From DASRDU01 sp035560235 (GTDB lineage: Bacteria > Acidobacteriota > Blastocatellia > RBC074): a stretch of 64,000 bases of DNA. The stretch covers positions 46,253-110,252 of the forward strand of contig DATMAG010000016.1 of assembly GCA_035560235.1 (NCBI GenBank), given 5' to 3'. Below the pieces are notes generated by a model. That model ran no database searches. It was not told the origin of the DNA and saw nothing but the letters and a program-made list of their open reading frames with translations. The position numbers and the translations under genes were made by a program. Below, in pieces: positions 18,331 to 26,872 of the stretch; position 1 is the first letter of the stretch; each line of letters starts with the position of its first letter.

Positions 18331-19596
18331 TCAACTGCTCAGTTCAAATAATGACTTCTGCCAGGCGATGCGACTGCCGGACAGGATGGCCTCGCTGGCC
18401 TTGAGAGCGACGACGGTGGATTGATAACTCTCAAGCGGGCCGCACACGGGTTTTTCACCGGCGCAAATGCTGCGCGCGAAGTTTTCAAAGGCCAAGTGCA
18501 GTGCCGTGCGCGTGGGTTCGAGCGGGCCTTCCCTGCCCGGCTCCTTGCCCTCTTCGATCAGCTTCGTGGCATCGGCGACCATGCAGATGCCGGTTTCGCC
18601 GTGAACCGGTTCCTTGCGCGCATAGACCTCCCAGCCGAGCAGCGGCGAATCGGCCTCCTTGATCATCCAGCCGCGTTTTTCGCGCAGCATCAGGCTGCTG
18701 TTGCTGCCCTGAAAGAGGGTGAAGGAGTCGCTGAAGGAACTGGAGAGCGTTGAAGTGAAGATCGCCCGCACGTTGTTCGGATATTCGAGCACGCACTGCA
18801 CCGTGTCCGGCACATCGCGGTTGTCGTTCCAGTTGACGATCGCCCCGAAGCCTGTCGCCGCAACAGGCAGTGCCCTGAGATACCAGCTCGTCAGATCGAG
18901 CTGATGAATGCCGATTTCGCCCGCCAGCCCGGTCGAAGTTTTGCGGCTGAGCCGCCAGTTGAGTTCCTGCTCGCGTTCAGGCGTTGGAGCGGCGCGCCGC
19001 CAGCTCTCCTTTTTATTCCACTGCGCCGTGACGAGCGCGGAGTTGCCCAGCACGCCCGATCTGACGAATTGCAGAATGTGCTGATAAAGCGCATTCGAGC
19101 GGCCCTGCAATCCGGCCTGAAAGACCTGTTTTGAAGCGCCCTGTGCGGCAAGCGCGATGGCTCTGGCGTCTTCGATTGTTGCGGCGAGCGGCGCTTCGCA
19201 GTAAACGTGCTTCCCGGCCTGCAGCGCGGCGAGCGCAATCTCGCGGTGCTGATGCGTCGGCGTGGCGATGACGATGGCTTCGACCTCTTTCGATTCGAGC
19301 AGCTGACGATAATCGCCGAGCGCTGTCGCCTTCGGAGCCAGATCCTGCGCCTTTTTGAGATAAGGCGCGTAAGAGTCGCACACCGCCGTCACGCTGGCGA
19401 AAGGCTGTCTGGACAGAGTGGCCAGGATTTCCTTTCCCCACTGCCCCGCGCCAATGACGCCGAATCTGACAGGCGGCCCGGCAAGCGGTTCCTGCACAAG
19501 CCGTCCGGCCAGAGCTTCCTCTTCAGCCAGCAGCACCACCAGTCCGGCAGCAGCTCCCTTGATAAATTCGCGGCGTTCCAGTCTGTTGTCGTTCAT
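18331..19596 (-). CDS. Tat-exported Gfo/Idh/MocA-family oxidoreductase
   Basis: 421 residues from the ATG at 19596. The Tat motif ERREFIKGAAAG sits at the N-terminus, followed by an alanine-rich hydrophobic segment. The Rossmann fold begins VRFGVIGAGQWGKEIL; the usual EKP catalytic motif is replaced by YCEAPLAA, where the lysine position is alanine or leucine. The substrate domain retains GEIGIHQLDLTSWYL. Loss of the usual lysine suggests altered chemistry or a binding role. It shares only general family similarity with the downstream Tat-exported paralogue. The 159-base gap between them contains a large inverted repeat, so co-transcription is possible but not certain. Confidence 0.9.
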   Translation of the reverse strand: MNDNRLERREFIKGAAAGLVVLLAEEEALAGRLVQEPLAGPPVRFGVIGAGQWGKEILATLSRQPFASVTAVCDSYAPYLKKAQDLAPKATALGDYRQLLESKEVEAIVIATPTHQHREIALAALQAGKHVYCEAPLAATIEDARAIALAAQGASKQVFQAGLQGRSNALYQHILQFVRSGVLGNSALVTAQWNKKESWRRAAPTPEREQELNWRLSRKTSTGLAGEIGIHQLDLTSWYLRALPVAATGFGAIVNWNDNRDVPDTVQCVLEYPNNVRAIFTSTLSSSFSDSFTLFQGSNSSLMLREKRGWMIKEADSPLLGWEVYARKEPVHGETGICMVADATKLIEEGKEPGREGPLEPTRTALHLAFENFARSICAGEKPVCGPLESYQSTVVALKASEAILSGSRIAWQKSLFELSS

Positions 19597-20079
19597 CTCA
19601 GCCTGTCTGTTTGAATAACTGATTGATCCGTGATGACGGTGAAATCTGCGCATCGTCACCAGTACTCTGAAGGCTGGCGTTGCAACTGACAGACCAGGTG
19701 CATTTCTGCCCGAATCGTGCGCAGAGGCTCTCATTCAACAGACGGCAGAGAGTAATTTTGCTCAACGGAAGATCAGTCAGTGGGTAAGTTCTCGCGGTGG
19801 GGAATTTTCTTTCGAGAGATGTGCGACAGGCTGCCAGTCACTGATATCTGCACAAAGACGGGTGGTGACCGCTTCCTGGCCGCGTCAGCGGCGTTTGACT
19901 TCAGCCCGGTCTTTCAGGGCGGGGGAACAGCCAGTCGCCAATCGCAGCAGTCGCGGCGGCGACGGTTGAATCTGCGCCTGGCTCATTTCAACCGTCGCTG
20001 ACGCGACTGCCGGGAGTACTCGTCTCTGACTCCCGGCCCTGTTTGTACAAATATCCTGGCCGTCAGCCTGTCGCACATC
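19597..20079. other. Non-coding gap with two adjacent hairpins
   Basis: No gene is supported here. The segment 19948-19970 pairs with 19987-20009 (core GCGACGGTTGAA, outer CAGTCGCG) and is followed immediately by a second hairpin, CCGGGAGT at 20010-20017 with 20029-20036. Neither is followed by a T-run. They may mark the region between the minus-strand gene ending at 20080 and the Gfo/Idh operon. The remainder shows nothing recognisable. Confidence 0.6.
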
Positions 20080-21432
20080 TCAGCGCAATCCGGTGAAAGC
20101 GGATGCTCGCAGCGTGTAATCATTCACGCGCTGACAGGGCTTCAGTTCAATCGTCACATTTGCGGCTTCGGCCTCCCGGCGCAGCTTTGCGCGTTCATTG
20201 CTGTCCCAGGCGAGCGGGCGGACGGGCCTGTCCGCTGATTCATTTTCAGGGACAGCGCGCGCCAGCAGCAGATACCGGCCCGGCGCGAGATGGCTGAAGC
20301 TGAATGCGCCGTCACCATCGGCCCCGGCTTCGGCGTAGCGCAGCACGTTATCGGCAACCTCTTTTTCAGCGGGCAGCAGAAACACGCGCAGACGGGCAGG
20401 CAGTTTCGCGCCTTCTGCGCTGACTTTGCCCTTCAGCGCGGCGGCGCCTTCAGCCGCAGTCACGATCAGGCCGGTCACTCTTTCACCGCTTTTGAGCGTC
20501 AGTCCGTTGCGGGCGGGATCGTTTGCAGAGCTGCCTGCTGAAGCAGTGCCCGCACGTGCTGGTTTCGGCGCGCTGGCGGGCAGCGTGATGGATCGGAGGT
20601 AGAAATTGTCATCGGGCAGCCGGGGAATCAGGCGCCAGCGTCCGGCTTCGAGATTTTTGACGGTGAACTCTCCCTGGCTGTTCGGGCTGCCGAACCGTGC
20701 GTAAGGGAAATAGTCCTGTGGCTCCTCACGCCCCTGCTGATCACGACTCACGCTGATCAGGATCTCTTCGGGCAGAAGCGGACGCGGGCTGTGGCAGGTC
20801 TTCGCTTTGTTTTCGGCCTGAAGGGTTTCGATAACCACTTTTCCGGCCAGCGAACCCACCGGCAGCAGCGTCAGTTCAAGGCCCGTCACGTCCCGCCCGC
20901 TGACGACGATGCGGCGCGGCTGTGAACGGGCAATCAGTTCGGAGCCGCCGGAACTGGCAATCAGATCATATTCGCCATCGGAGACCCCGTAAAAAGCGAA
21001 GCCGTTACCTGCCGTGCCCGACGGGTTGAAGCCCGAAGCCTCACGCGCGCCGGTCACCGGATTGATCAGATCGAACTGAATGAATCCGCGGATTGAAGAT
21101 TCGCTGTCGGCGGCAGTTCTGATCGTGCCGCTGACGACAAAGCCGCGCTCGCTGCGCCAGCGGAGATCAGTTCCGGTCGTCTCGACTCCGGCCTGGACGG
21201 TAATCTCTGTGGCTGCATCGCGTGTTGAGGAAGGATAGTAAATGCGCGCATCGAAAGCGAACGGATTCTGATAACCAAAGCCTGAGCCACTGCCACCAGC
21301 ACAAACCAGATACGCTCCCGGCAGCAGGCCGTAGATGCGATAGACTCCGCGATCATCAGTGATGGACATTCCGCCGGACTGAAGCGGCAATTTCGTGCGT
21401 CCTTCGCTGTCGCGCACGCGCACAGCCTTCAT
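20080..21432 (-). CDS. Carboxypeptidase-regulatory-like domain protein, N-terminally truncated
   Basis: 450 residues of repeated beta-sandwich units. DDRGVYRIYGLLPGAYLV (about 25-42), GNGFAFYGVSDGEYDL, QGEFTVKNLEAGRWRLIPRL and DGAFSFSHLAPGRYLLLA are each the G-x-F-x-F/I...L-x-P-G-x-Y pattern of carboxypeptidase regulatory domains. There is no signal peptide. The sequence starts abruptly inside a motif (KAVRVRDSEGR) that in related proteins lies hundreds of residues from the N-terminus. Immediately upstream, in another frame, a remnant of an earlier repeat is readable (21429-21482). The gene has therefore lost its exported N-terminal half and the product is probably not secreted, or not made. 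It sits 72 bases after the AAA ATPase gene. Confidence 0.7.
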   Translation of the reverse strand: MKAVRVRDSEGRTKLPLQSGGMSITDDRGVYRIYGLLPGAYLVCAGGSGSGFGYQNPFAFDARIYYPSSTRDAATEITVQAGVETTGTDLRWRSERGFVVSGTIRTAADSESSIRGFIQFDLINPVTGAREASGFNPSGTAGNGFAFYGVSDGEYDLIASSGGSELIARSQPRRIVVSGRDVTGLELTLLPVGSLAGKVVIETLQAENKAKTCHSPRPLLPEEILISVSRDQQGREEPQDYFPYARFGSPNSQGEFTVKNLEAGRWRLIPRLPDDNFYLRSITLPASAPKPARAGTASAGSSANDPARNGLTLKSGERVTGLIVTAAEGAAALKGKVSAEGAKLPARLRVFLLPAEKEVADNVLRYAEAGADGDGAFSFSHLAPGRYLLLARAVPENESADRPVRPLAWDSNERAKLRREAEAANVTIELKPCQRVNDYTLRASAFTGLR

Positions 21433-21482
21433 CTGCCTGGTGGCAGTCCGGTCAGCCGGAACTCGCCCTGCGCTTCGTAATC
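21429..21482 (-). pseudogene. Remnant of the missing carboxypeptidase-regulatory repeat
   Basis: Reading minus-strand codons from 21482 gives DYEAQGEFRLTGLPPGR and then a stop. This is the exact G-E-F-R-L-x-G-L-P-P-G-R motif of a carboxypeptidase-regulatory repeat, in a different frame from the adjacent gene. It is preceded by an in-frame stop, so only this fragment remains. A deletion joined it out of frame to the downstream repeats. Confidence 0.7.
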
Positions 21483-21504
21483 CGATCAGGCCTCCTGCGC
21501 TGCC

Positions 21505-23205
21505 TCACCGGATCATAAATTTCAGTTCTTCGATCCGCCGCGAAATTTCGGCGTTGGTCATTTTCTGAAAACGCTTCGGCAGCATGGCGCGCGAGGTCGC
21601 TTCGCGGGCGGCGACGAGTTCCTGATATTCGACCATCACTTCATCGCGGGCGGGAGTGAACTCAGAAGCAACTTTGGCAAGGTCTTCAATCGTGGCTTCG
21701 GCGCGACCGGCCTGGCGGGCGACGCGGCGGGTGCGAATCAGGATTGATTCGATGTCTGCGCCGGAGAGGTGAAGCTGATTTTTCGTGATCGGTCGCCAGT
21801 CTTCGATCTGATGTCTGATTTTGTTTTTGCGGGCCATCGCTTCGGCAATCTCCTGCCGGTCGGCTTCGTCTTCGGGATAGAAAAGCGAGATGTGTTCTTC
21901 GCAGCGGCCCTGGCGTTTGAGGTCAATCGGCAGCAGATCAGGGCGCGAAGTCATCAGCACCCACAGAATGCGCCCGCGATTGTCGGTGTCGCTCATCGCA
22001 GCAGCGATCTTTGAAAAGACGCGCTGATCAACGCCCGAATCGCCGCTGCTGTCACGGTTGCCGAGCGCGGCGTCAGCTTCGTCAATAATCACCACAATCG
22101 GCGCGAGCGCCTGCAGCAGGTTGAGAATCTTTTCAAGATTGGCTTCGGTCGAACCGACCCATTTGTCGCGGAAGTTTTTGAACTCGACGACATTCAGACC
22201 GCAGTCGCGGGCGAAACATTCCGCAAGAAAAGTTTTGCCTGTGCCTACCGGGCCTGAGAGCAGAATGCCCATCGGCGCTTCCTCTGTATTGCCTTCGCGG
22301 ATGACTCTGGAAATATCACGCAGGTAATCGCGGGCGTGTCTGAGGCCGCCGACGCTGTCGAGGCCGTGCCGCGGCGTGATGAATTCAATCAGCCCGGCGC
22401 ATTCGGCTTCGATGATCTCTTTCTTCTTCACGCGCACATCCTCAAACGTCAGCCCGTCAGCTGAATCGCGCGCGGCGAGCAGCAGCGAACGCAGATGCAC
22501 GTAATTGAGTCCCGAAGTCATCGCGGCAAGCTGCGCCTGCTCCATCTCAACCCGCATCGGATATGTTCTGAGAAATTCCGCAAGGTAATCGCGGCGTTCC
22601 GCTTCCTGCGGATACGGAATGCGAATGCTCGCAAGGCGCGAATTTTCGCGAACGCGCGGGTGCACGTCTGACAATGACTCAGCAATCAGAATCACCAGAT
22701 TGTCTGATTCCAGCAGGCGCGAGCTCGTCATCCACCGCTGCATCGTGACGAGCGCGTTACGGTCTTCGCTCGACAAATAACTGATCTCGCCTGCGGGCAG
22801 AATGGTGTCAATGAAGTTGATGATGACGGCGATGCGGTCTGAATAAAACAGAAAGCGTTCAAGCAGCGGCAACGCCCGCGCCGGATCGCGCGGCAGTTGT
22901 GCGGCGCTGTTCACATTCAGCAGCGGGTCGGCCACGCGCTGCTGCGCGATAAAGGCGCGCAGCGTTTCATCGGAATCGAAGGTGATTCCCTCGCTGCGGT
23001 TGTAAAGCACTATGCCCTTGTTGCCGAGCAGTTCCTTCTGCAGAAACGTGAGCAGCCCGACATAACCCACACGCGATTTATTGAGGTCGTAAACATTGTG
23101 ATGCAGCAGAAAGTGGCTCGCTTCGCCTGCGCGGTATTTGCGCGCCAGTTCTTCAGCCCAGGCGGGCAGACGGTTTCCGGTAGTGAGTGAATGTGATGAA
23201 GACAT
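21505..23205 (-). CDS. AAA ATPase of the PspA operon
   Basis: 566 residues. The C-terminal half is a classical AAA module with Walker A GPVGTGKT (about 318-325), Walker B VVIIDEADAAL (about 371-381), a sensor region ILWVLMTSRPDLLP and arginines at LKRQGRCEEHI. The N-terminal half (about 20-260) looks like a second AAA-type fold (AVIINFIDTILPAGE, RWMTSSRLLESDNLVILIAES) but lacks a Walker A, so it is probably inactive and structural. Such ATPases resemble Cdc48/FtsH-type unfoldases without a protease. It is the last full gene of the block that begins with PspA, suggesting remodelling of PspA polymers or a membrane client. An inverted repeat precedes its start. Confidence 0.88.
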   Translation of the reverse strand: MSSSHSLTTGNRLPAWAEELARKYRAGEASHFLLHHNVYDLNKSRVGYVGLLTFLQKELLGNKGIVLYNRSEGITFDSDETLRAFIAQQRVADPLLNVNSAAQLPRDPARALPLLERFLFYSDRIAVIINFIDTILPAGEISYLSSEDRNALVTMQRWMTSSRLLESDNLVILIAESLSDVHPRVRENSRLASIRIPYPQEAERRDYLAEFLRTYPMRVEMEQAQLAAMTSGLNYVHLRSLLLAARDSADGLTFEDVRVKKKEIIEAECAGLIEFITPRHGLDSVGGLRHARDYLRDISRVIREGNTEEAPMGILLSGPVGTGKTFLAECFARDCGLNVVEFKNFRDKWVGSTEANLEKILNLLQALAPIVVIIDEADAALGNRDSSGDSGVDQRVFSKIAAAMSDTDNRGRILWVLMTSRPDLLPIDLKRQGRCEEHISLFYPEDEADRQEIAEAMARKNKIRHQIEDWRPITKNQLHLSGADIESILIRTRRVARQAGRAEATIEDLAKVASEFTPARDEVMVEYQELVAAREATSRAMLPKRFQKMTNAEISRRIEELKFMIR

Positions 23206-23280
23206 GGTGGTCAGTTGTCAGTGGCCAGTGGCCGATGAATGTTGATTGCCGCGCCATCATACTACTGACCACTGACCACT
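23206..23280. repeat. Inverted repeat before the AAA gene
   Basis: The segment at 23206-23225 (core GTGGTCAG) pairs imperfectly with 23261-23280 (CTGACCAC), about 16 of 20 positions. It lies between the TonB-C gene stop and the AAA gene start and so could separate or attenuate expression of the two genes. Confidence 0.65.
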
Positions 23281-23281
23281 G

Positions 23282-24376
23282 CTACTTCTTCGGCCTGACC
23301 TGGCGCTTTGCGGCGGGAGCAGCTTTGGCCGGACTGGTTTTGTCAGGAGCAGCGGTGGCCGGAGCGTTCGGCTGCGCGGGCGCGGGTTTCGCTTCCGGCG
23401 ATTTGTGCTCGAAGGTCAGCGTGGCATAAACGGGCAACCGGCTTTCGGCAAAGAGCGTCGCCGGGAACTGCCACTGTCGCGCGGCGGCGATGGCCTGGTG
23501 ATTGGCTTCGGGCAGCGATGAATTCCAGATCCCGGCGTGCGCGACGCGGCCATCGGGGCCGATTTCGACTCTCACCTGAATGCGTCCGTCAAAGCCCGGA
23601 CGATTGTAATCGGCAGGCCATTCGGGTTCGACTTTCTTCACTGCACTGGCCTGCAGTTCAGCCGACTGTTTGTCGTTGAAGACGCGCGCCGTCGGTTTTT
23701 CTCCGCCCGGCTGAGCCGGATTGAACGGCTCTTTGGTCAGCGCAAAGATGAAGAAGTATTCGCTGCTCCCGAAATCGCCGGGCGAGGCGCCGGGCCGGAC
23801 GAAATTCACGTAGCTTTCGGGACTGTACGACAGACTTTTGTGCGTAAAGAAGTAAGTCATTCCTTCTTCGACATCAATCGGAACCGGGAAGGCCTGCATC
23901 ACGGGTGGATATTTCTTGTCGGTCTTCTCGTCGCCGAAATGATATTCGACCATCGGAATCAGATTCAGTCCCGGCGTGACGCCGTCGCCGGGGCTGTAGG
24001 CCACATTGACGAGCAGTTGCAGGTTACGCCCGTTCCGCGGCCCGAAGATCACGCGGCCCGGATTGGGCGAGGGGAAAATGCGCAGCAGTTCAGTTCTGAC
24101 CTGCGCGATCTCAAAGCCGGGATAAGCCTTGCTGAGACTGGCGATCCACTTTTCATAATCGGTCTGAGCGCGGGTATTGAGTTTGAAGGTCTGATCGGTC
24201 GGATCAGGGGTGCTGCCCCGGTTGACGCGTCCCTGAAAGACGCGCACGGTCACATAAACCGGCTTCTTGTCCTCTTCCTGCTCCCGCTCCTGAGCGAAAG
24301 CCGGTGCGATCAGGCCGGCGATGATGAAAGCGGTGGAGAGGCAGAGTCGTGTGAGTGCAAAGGTGCGGGATAACAA
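23282..24376 (-). CDS. Exported protein with TonB C-terminal-like domain
   Basis: The likely start is the TTG at 24376. It has GGAGGT eight bases upstream and begins directly with a signal peptide (LSRTFALTRLCLSTAFIIAGLIAPAFA). An ATG at 24460 overlapping the previous stop (ATGA) would add an unlikely 28-residue leader. The middle region is uncharacterised; the segment VKKVEPEWPADYNRPGFDGRIQVRVEIGPDGRV followed by AIAAARQWQFPA is the TonB/energy-transducer C-terminal fold. The tail is rich in Ala/Pro/Lys. TonB-C domains contact outer-membrane or cell-wall partners. With no N-terminal anchor left after cleavage it is not a classical TonB. It lies between the coiled-coil membrane gene and the AAA gene of the PspA operon. 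Confidence 0.78.
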   Translation of the reverse strand: MLSRTFALTRLCLSTAFIIAGLIAPAFAQEREQEEDKKPVYVTVRVFQGRVNRGSTPDPTDQTFKLNTRAQTDYEKWIASLSKAYPGFEIAQVRTELLRIFPSPNPGRVIFGPRNGRNLQLLVNVAYSPGDGVTPGLNLIPMVEYHFGDEKTDKKYPPVMQAFPVPIDVEEGMTYFFTHKSLSYSPESYVNFVRPGASPGDFGSSEYFFIFALTKEPFNPAQPGGEKPTARVFNDKQSAELQASAVKKVEPEWPADYNRPGFDGRIQVRVEIGPDGRVAHAGIWNSSLPEANHQAIAAARQWQFPATLFAESRLPVYATLTFEHKSPEAKPAPAQPNAPATAAPDKTSPAKAAPAAKRQVRPKK

Positions 24377-24456
24377 GGCTGAATACCTCCGTTGGGGCAG
24401 GAGCAGGTTGTGAGGATCGAAGGCAGCAGACCGGGAGTCGGTCTCGGGTCCGGCCT

Positions 24457-25290
24457 TCATCTTCTTTCCGTCGCCAGCGTGGGGCCCAGGCGCGACGCTT
24501 CACGATTGAGCGAATCGAGCTGACCCATAATCGGTGCCGTCTGCTGCAGGATGTCTTTGGTCATCTCGATGGATGAAAGCAGTGAATCAAAATCCAGTGA
24601 GGAGATGTGTTCCGGGGTCGGCATCGTCACGACCTGATCGTTGACCAGGCCGAAGAAGTTCTCGATCATCTGCAACTGCGCCTCGACGCGCCTGACGCTG
24701 CGTTCGATGTCATCGAAGGTCTGCAGCCGACGGCGCAGGATTTCGACATTCTTTTCGTGCATCGGACGAGTCGCCTCGTCGGCATAAACGACCTGCCGCT
24801 CGGCCTGGCGCAACTGATTTTCGACCGCCTGGCGATTGATCGTGCGGAGGTGATTTTTGCGGCGGCGATACTCGTCAAGCAGGTCAACAAAGGCTTCCCA
24901 GGCGACCTGCAGTTCCCTGACCTGCGGCGGATCCTCGCGCAGCCGGGCGAACTTGCGAAAGTTGCTCGCAATCTGATCCTTCATCCAGCTCAGATATTCG
25001 ACGGCTTCGCGTTCGCGCGGATCGAAGGTGCGAATCAGAGCTTCGCGCTGTTTGTTGCGGGCGGCTTCGAGCTTCCTGCGCTGGCGCTGATCAACGAGGC
25101 GGCGATAAAAGGTCGAGGCCGGAACGACTGTCAGGTAAGCGGCCTCAGCCGCGAGCGCTCCGGCCAGGATGAAGGCCGGCTCAATCGTGCTGATGACAGC
25201 GGTGCCAGCCGCCGCCGTCCCGGCAATCACCAGGCCGACGATGTTGAGCGGCTCCTTGAGCGCTTCCCTGATGTAAGAAACCTTTTCCAT
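24457..25290 (-). CDS. Membrane-anchored coiled-coil protein of the PspA operon
   Basis: 277 residues. Two hydrophobic segments near the N-terminus (about 16-55: LNIVGLVIAGTAAAGTAVIS, FILAGALAAEAAYLTVV) are followed by about 200 residues of charged, heptad-rich helix. This includes a basic stretch YRRLVDQRQRRKLEAARNKQ and several Arg/Glu-rich coils. I do not recognise a named family. The start codon overlaps the pspA stop (TAATG at 25290), giving tight translational coupling. That coupling and the long helical cytoplasmic tail suggest it is the membrane receptor or regulator for PspA rather than an enzyme. Its stop is overlapped by a possible start of the TonB-C gene. Confidence 0.8.
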   Translation of the reverse strand: MEKVSYIREALKEPLNIVGLVIAGTAAAGTAVISTIEPAFILAGALAAEAAYLTVVPASTFYRRLVDQRQRRKLEAARNKQREALIRTFDPREREAVEYLSWMKDQIASNFRKFARLREDPPQVRELQVAWEAFVDLLDEYRRRKNHLRTINRQAVENQLRQAERQVVYADEATRPMHEKNVEILRRRLQTFDDIERSVRRVEAQLQMIENFFGLVNDQVVTMPTPEHISSLDFDSLLSSIEMTKDILQQTAPIMGQLDSLNREASRLGPTLATERR

Positions 25291-26066
25291 TACTCCAGCG
25301 CCTTCGAGCGGTCGTGACTGGCCGGATAGTCAGCCGAGCCGAGCGTCTTTTCAGTATTGACGACCGGCGCGCCCTCGCCGAGTGCGGGGGCCGGTGAATC
25401 GGGGATCAGCCCCATCTGACGCTTGTAGGCAAGCAGCATATCGTTGGCCTCGATATTGGCGACCTCGGATTCGATTTCGGCCATTCTCGAATCAAGTCCC
25501 GAAGAAGCCAGCTCAGCTTTGGCCTCAGCGGCAGCCGAGCGGCGCGCAATCTTTTCGCGCATATCGTCAAAGGTCTGCGAATCGTCGCCGACCTGAAAGC
25601 TCGCCATCGTCTGCGCGATCTGCTCCTGCATGCGCGCCTGCTTGCTCGCGGCAATCAGCTGCATGGCTTCGTCCTGCTTCTTCTTCATCTGCAGGAGATA
25701 ATTGTCGCGGAACTTGCGCGCCTTCTCCGACTGGACTCTGGCCATCTCGAGCTGCGCTCTGGTGGTTTCGAGGTTTTTCTGAGTGCTTTGCAATTCGCCG
25801 ATGTAGGCTGTGGCAATGTCGTCGCGTCCGGTTTTGATTGCAGCCTTCACTTTGGCATCGAGTTCGGTCACTCTGGTCTGCTGCTGCTGCAGGCTGCGTT
25901 CGAGCAGTTTCTCATTGGCCATCACCTGCGCGACGTTGTTGTTCATCTCCGGCACCTTGTCGCGCATATCGCGGATCAGCTGCTGAAGAATCAGTTCGGG
26001 ATCTTCGGCGCTGTCAATGATCCCGCCGAAGATCGAACGAAACAACCGTTTGAGTCGGTTCCACAT
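25290..26066 (-). CDS. pspA: PspA/IM30 (Vipp1-like) membrane-stress protein
   Basis: 258 residues from the ATG at 26066. The N-terminus MWNRLKRLFRSIFGGIIDSAEDPE is the amphipathic membrane-binding helix followed by the conserved family start. Next comes LILQQLIRDMRDKVPEMNNNVAQVMANEK, and then long helices with no globular domain, as expected for an ESCRT-III-like PspA. An extra C-terminal stretch (about 220-258, Pro/Gly/Ser-rich) goes beyond the usual core. PspA polymers coat damaged inner membrane and limit proton leak. No sigma-54 type promoter was seen upstream. The downstream genes (membrane coiled coil, TonB-C protein, AAA ATPase) replace the PspB, PspC and PspF set of enterobacteria. 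Confidence 0.93.
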   Translation of the reverse strand: MWNRLKRLFRSIFGGIIDSAEDPELILQQLIRDMRDKVPEMNNNVAQVMANEKLLERSLQQQQTRVTELDAKVKAAIKTGRDDIATAYIGELQSTQKNLETTRAQLEMARVQSEKARKFRDNYLLQMKKKQDEAMQLIAASKQARMQEQIAQTMASFQVGDDSQTFDDMREKIARRSAAAEAKAELASSGLDSRMAEIESEVANIEANDMLLAYKRQMGLIPDSPAPALGEGAPVVNTEKTLGSADYPASHDRSKALE

Positions 26067-26872
26067 GTTCAGGTCCTCATTTCTTGTATTCCCGGCACCG
26101 GCGTGATCACAGACCGGGCAGATCAGCCTCCGGTTTGCGTCAGTTGCCTGTACGAAACCCCGGACGCCGAAGTTCTTATGCCTGTGCGGGAAGGCTCGCA
26201 CAGGCGGGCAGTATAGCAGAGTTTATCGTCCGAGGCATACACGCAGGCCGTCTGAAACGCTGAAATGTGCGCGCCTGAAGGCTGATCCGCCCGGACGCGC
26301 GCAACGGCACGATAATGTTGTTGACTTTGATCTGAGTTCGTGACAGTTTATTGCGCGTTAGACTTCCGTGAAATTCCAGTTCCGGTTTGAGTTTTGCGGG
26401 CTCGCACAGAGCAGGTTCACCGGTATTCCGCAAGGCCTCTCATCCCGGAAGCAAAATGCCTGACACCCTTCTGCATCACTGGGCAGTCTCAGGACAATTC
26501 AGGTCTGTCATTCACCGATTTTCGCCAGCCGGTTCCCGGCCACCATCGGCGTGACGGATCCAGTCACGATGTCACCTGAACTGATTTCGGGTCATATCCG
26601 GAACTCAGCGCCATCACGGCAGAGCTGTGACGGCTCCTCATCCGTCTTCATTTTCCTCCAGGATGAAGTCGGTGATCTTACATAACTCGACGCAATCCAG
26701 CCGGCAGGCAACATTCTTCAGGACGCTGATTGAGGGCGATGTCAGCCCCTGTCCTTTATCGTCCCGTCACCCGTCACGAACAGGGGGACAAGCGCACAAT
26801 CACATCTCACTCTCCCGGTCAGGGGCGGTTCGCCTGACAGGCCGGGGATGAACAGTAAGGAGACCAACTTCG
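26067..26872. other. Long divergent intergenic region
   Basis: About 800 bases between pspA and the secreted-protein gene. A small hairpin, GCCTGTGCG at 26180-26188 with its complement at 26197-26205, lies in the presumed pspA leader. A minus-strand TATACT just upstream of it could be a -10 element, but no matching -35 is clear. No tRNA-like cloverleaf and no convincing coding region is present. Confidence 0.5.

Noticed and set aside
26067..26330. Sigma-54 promoter for pspA
   Set aside because: No TGGCAC/TTGC pair with the required spacing was found on the minus strand.
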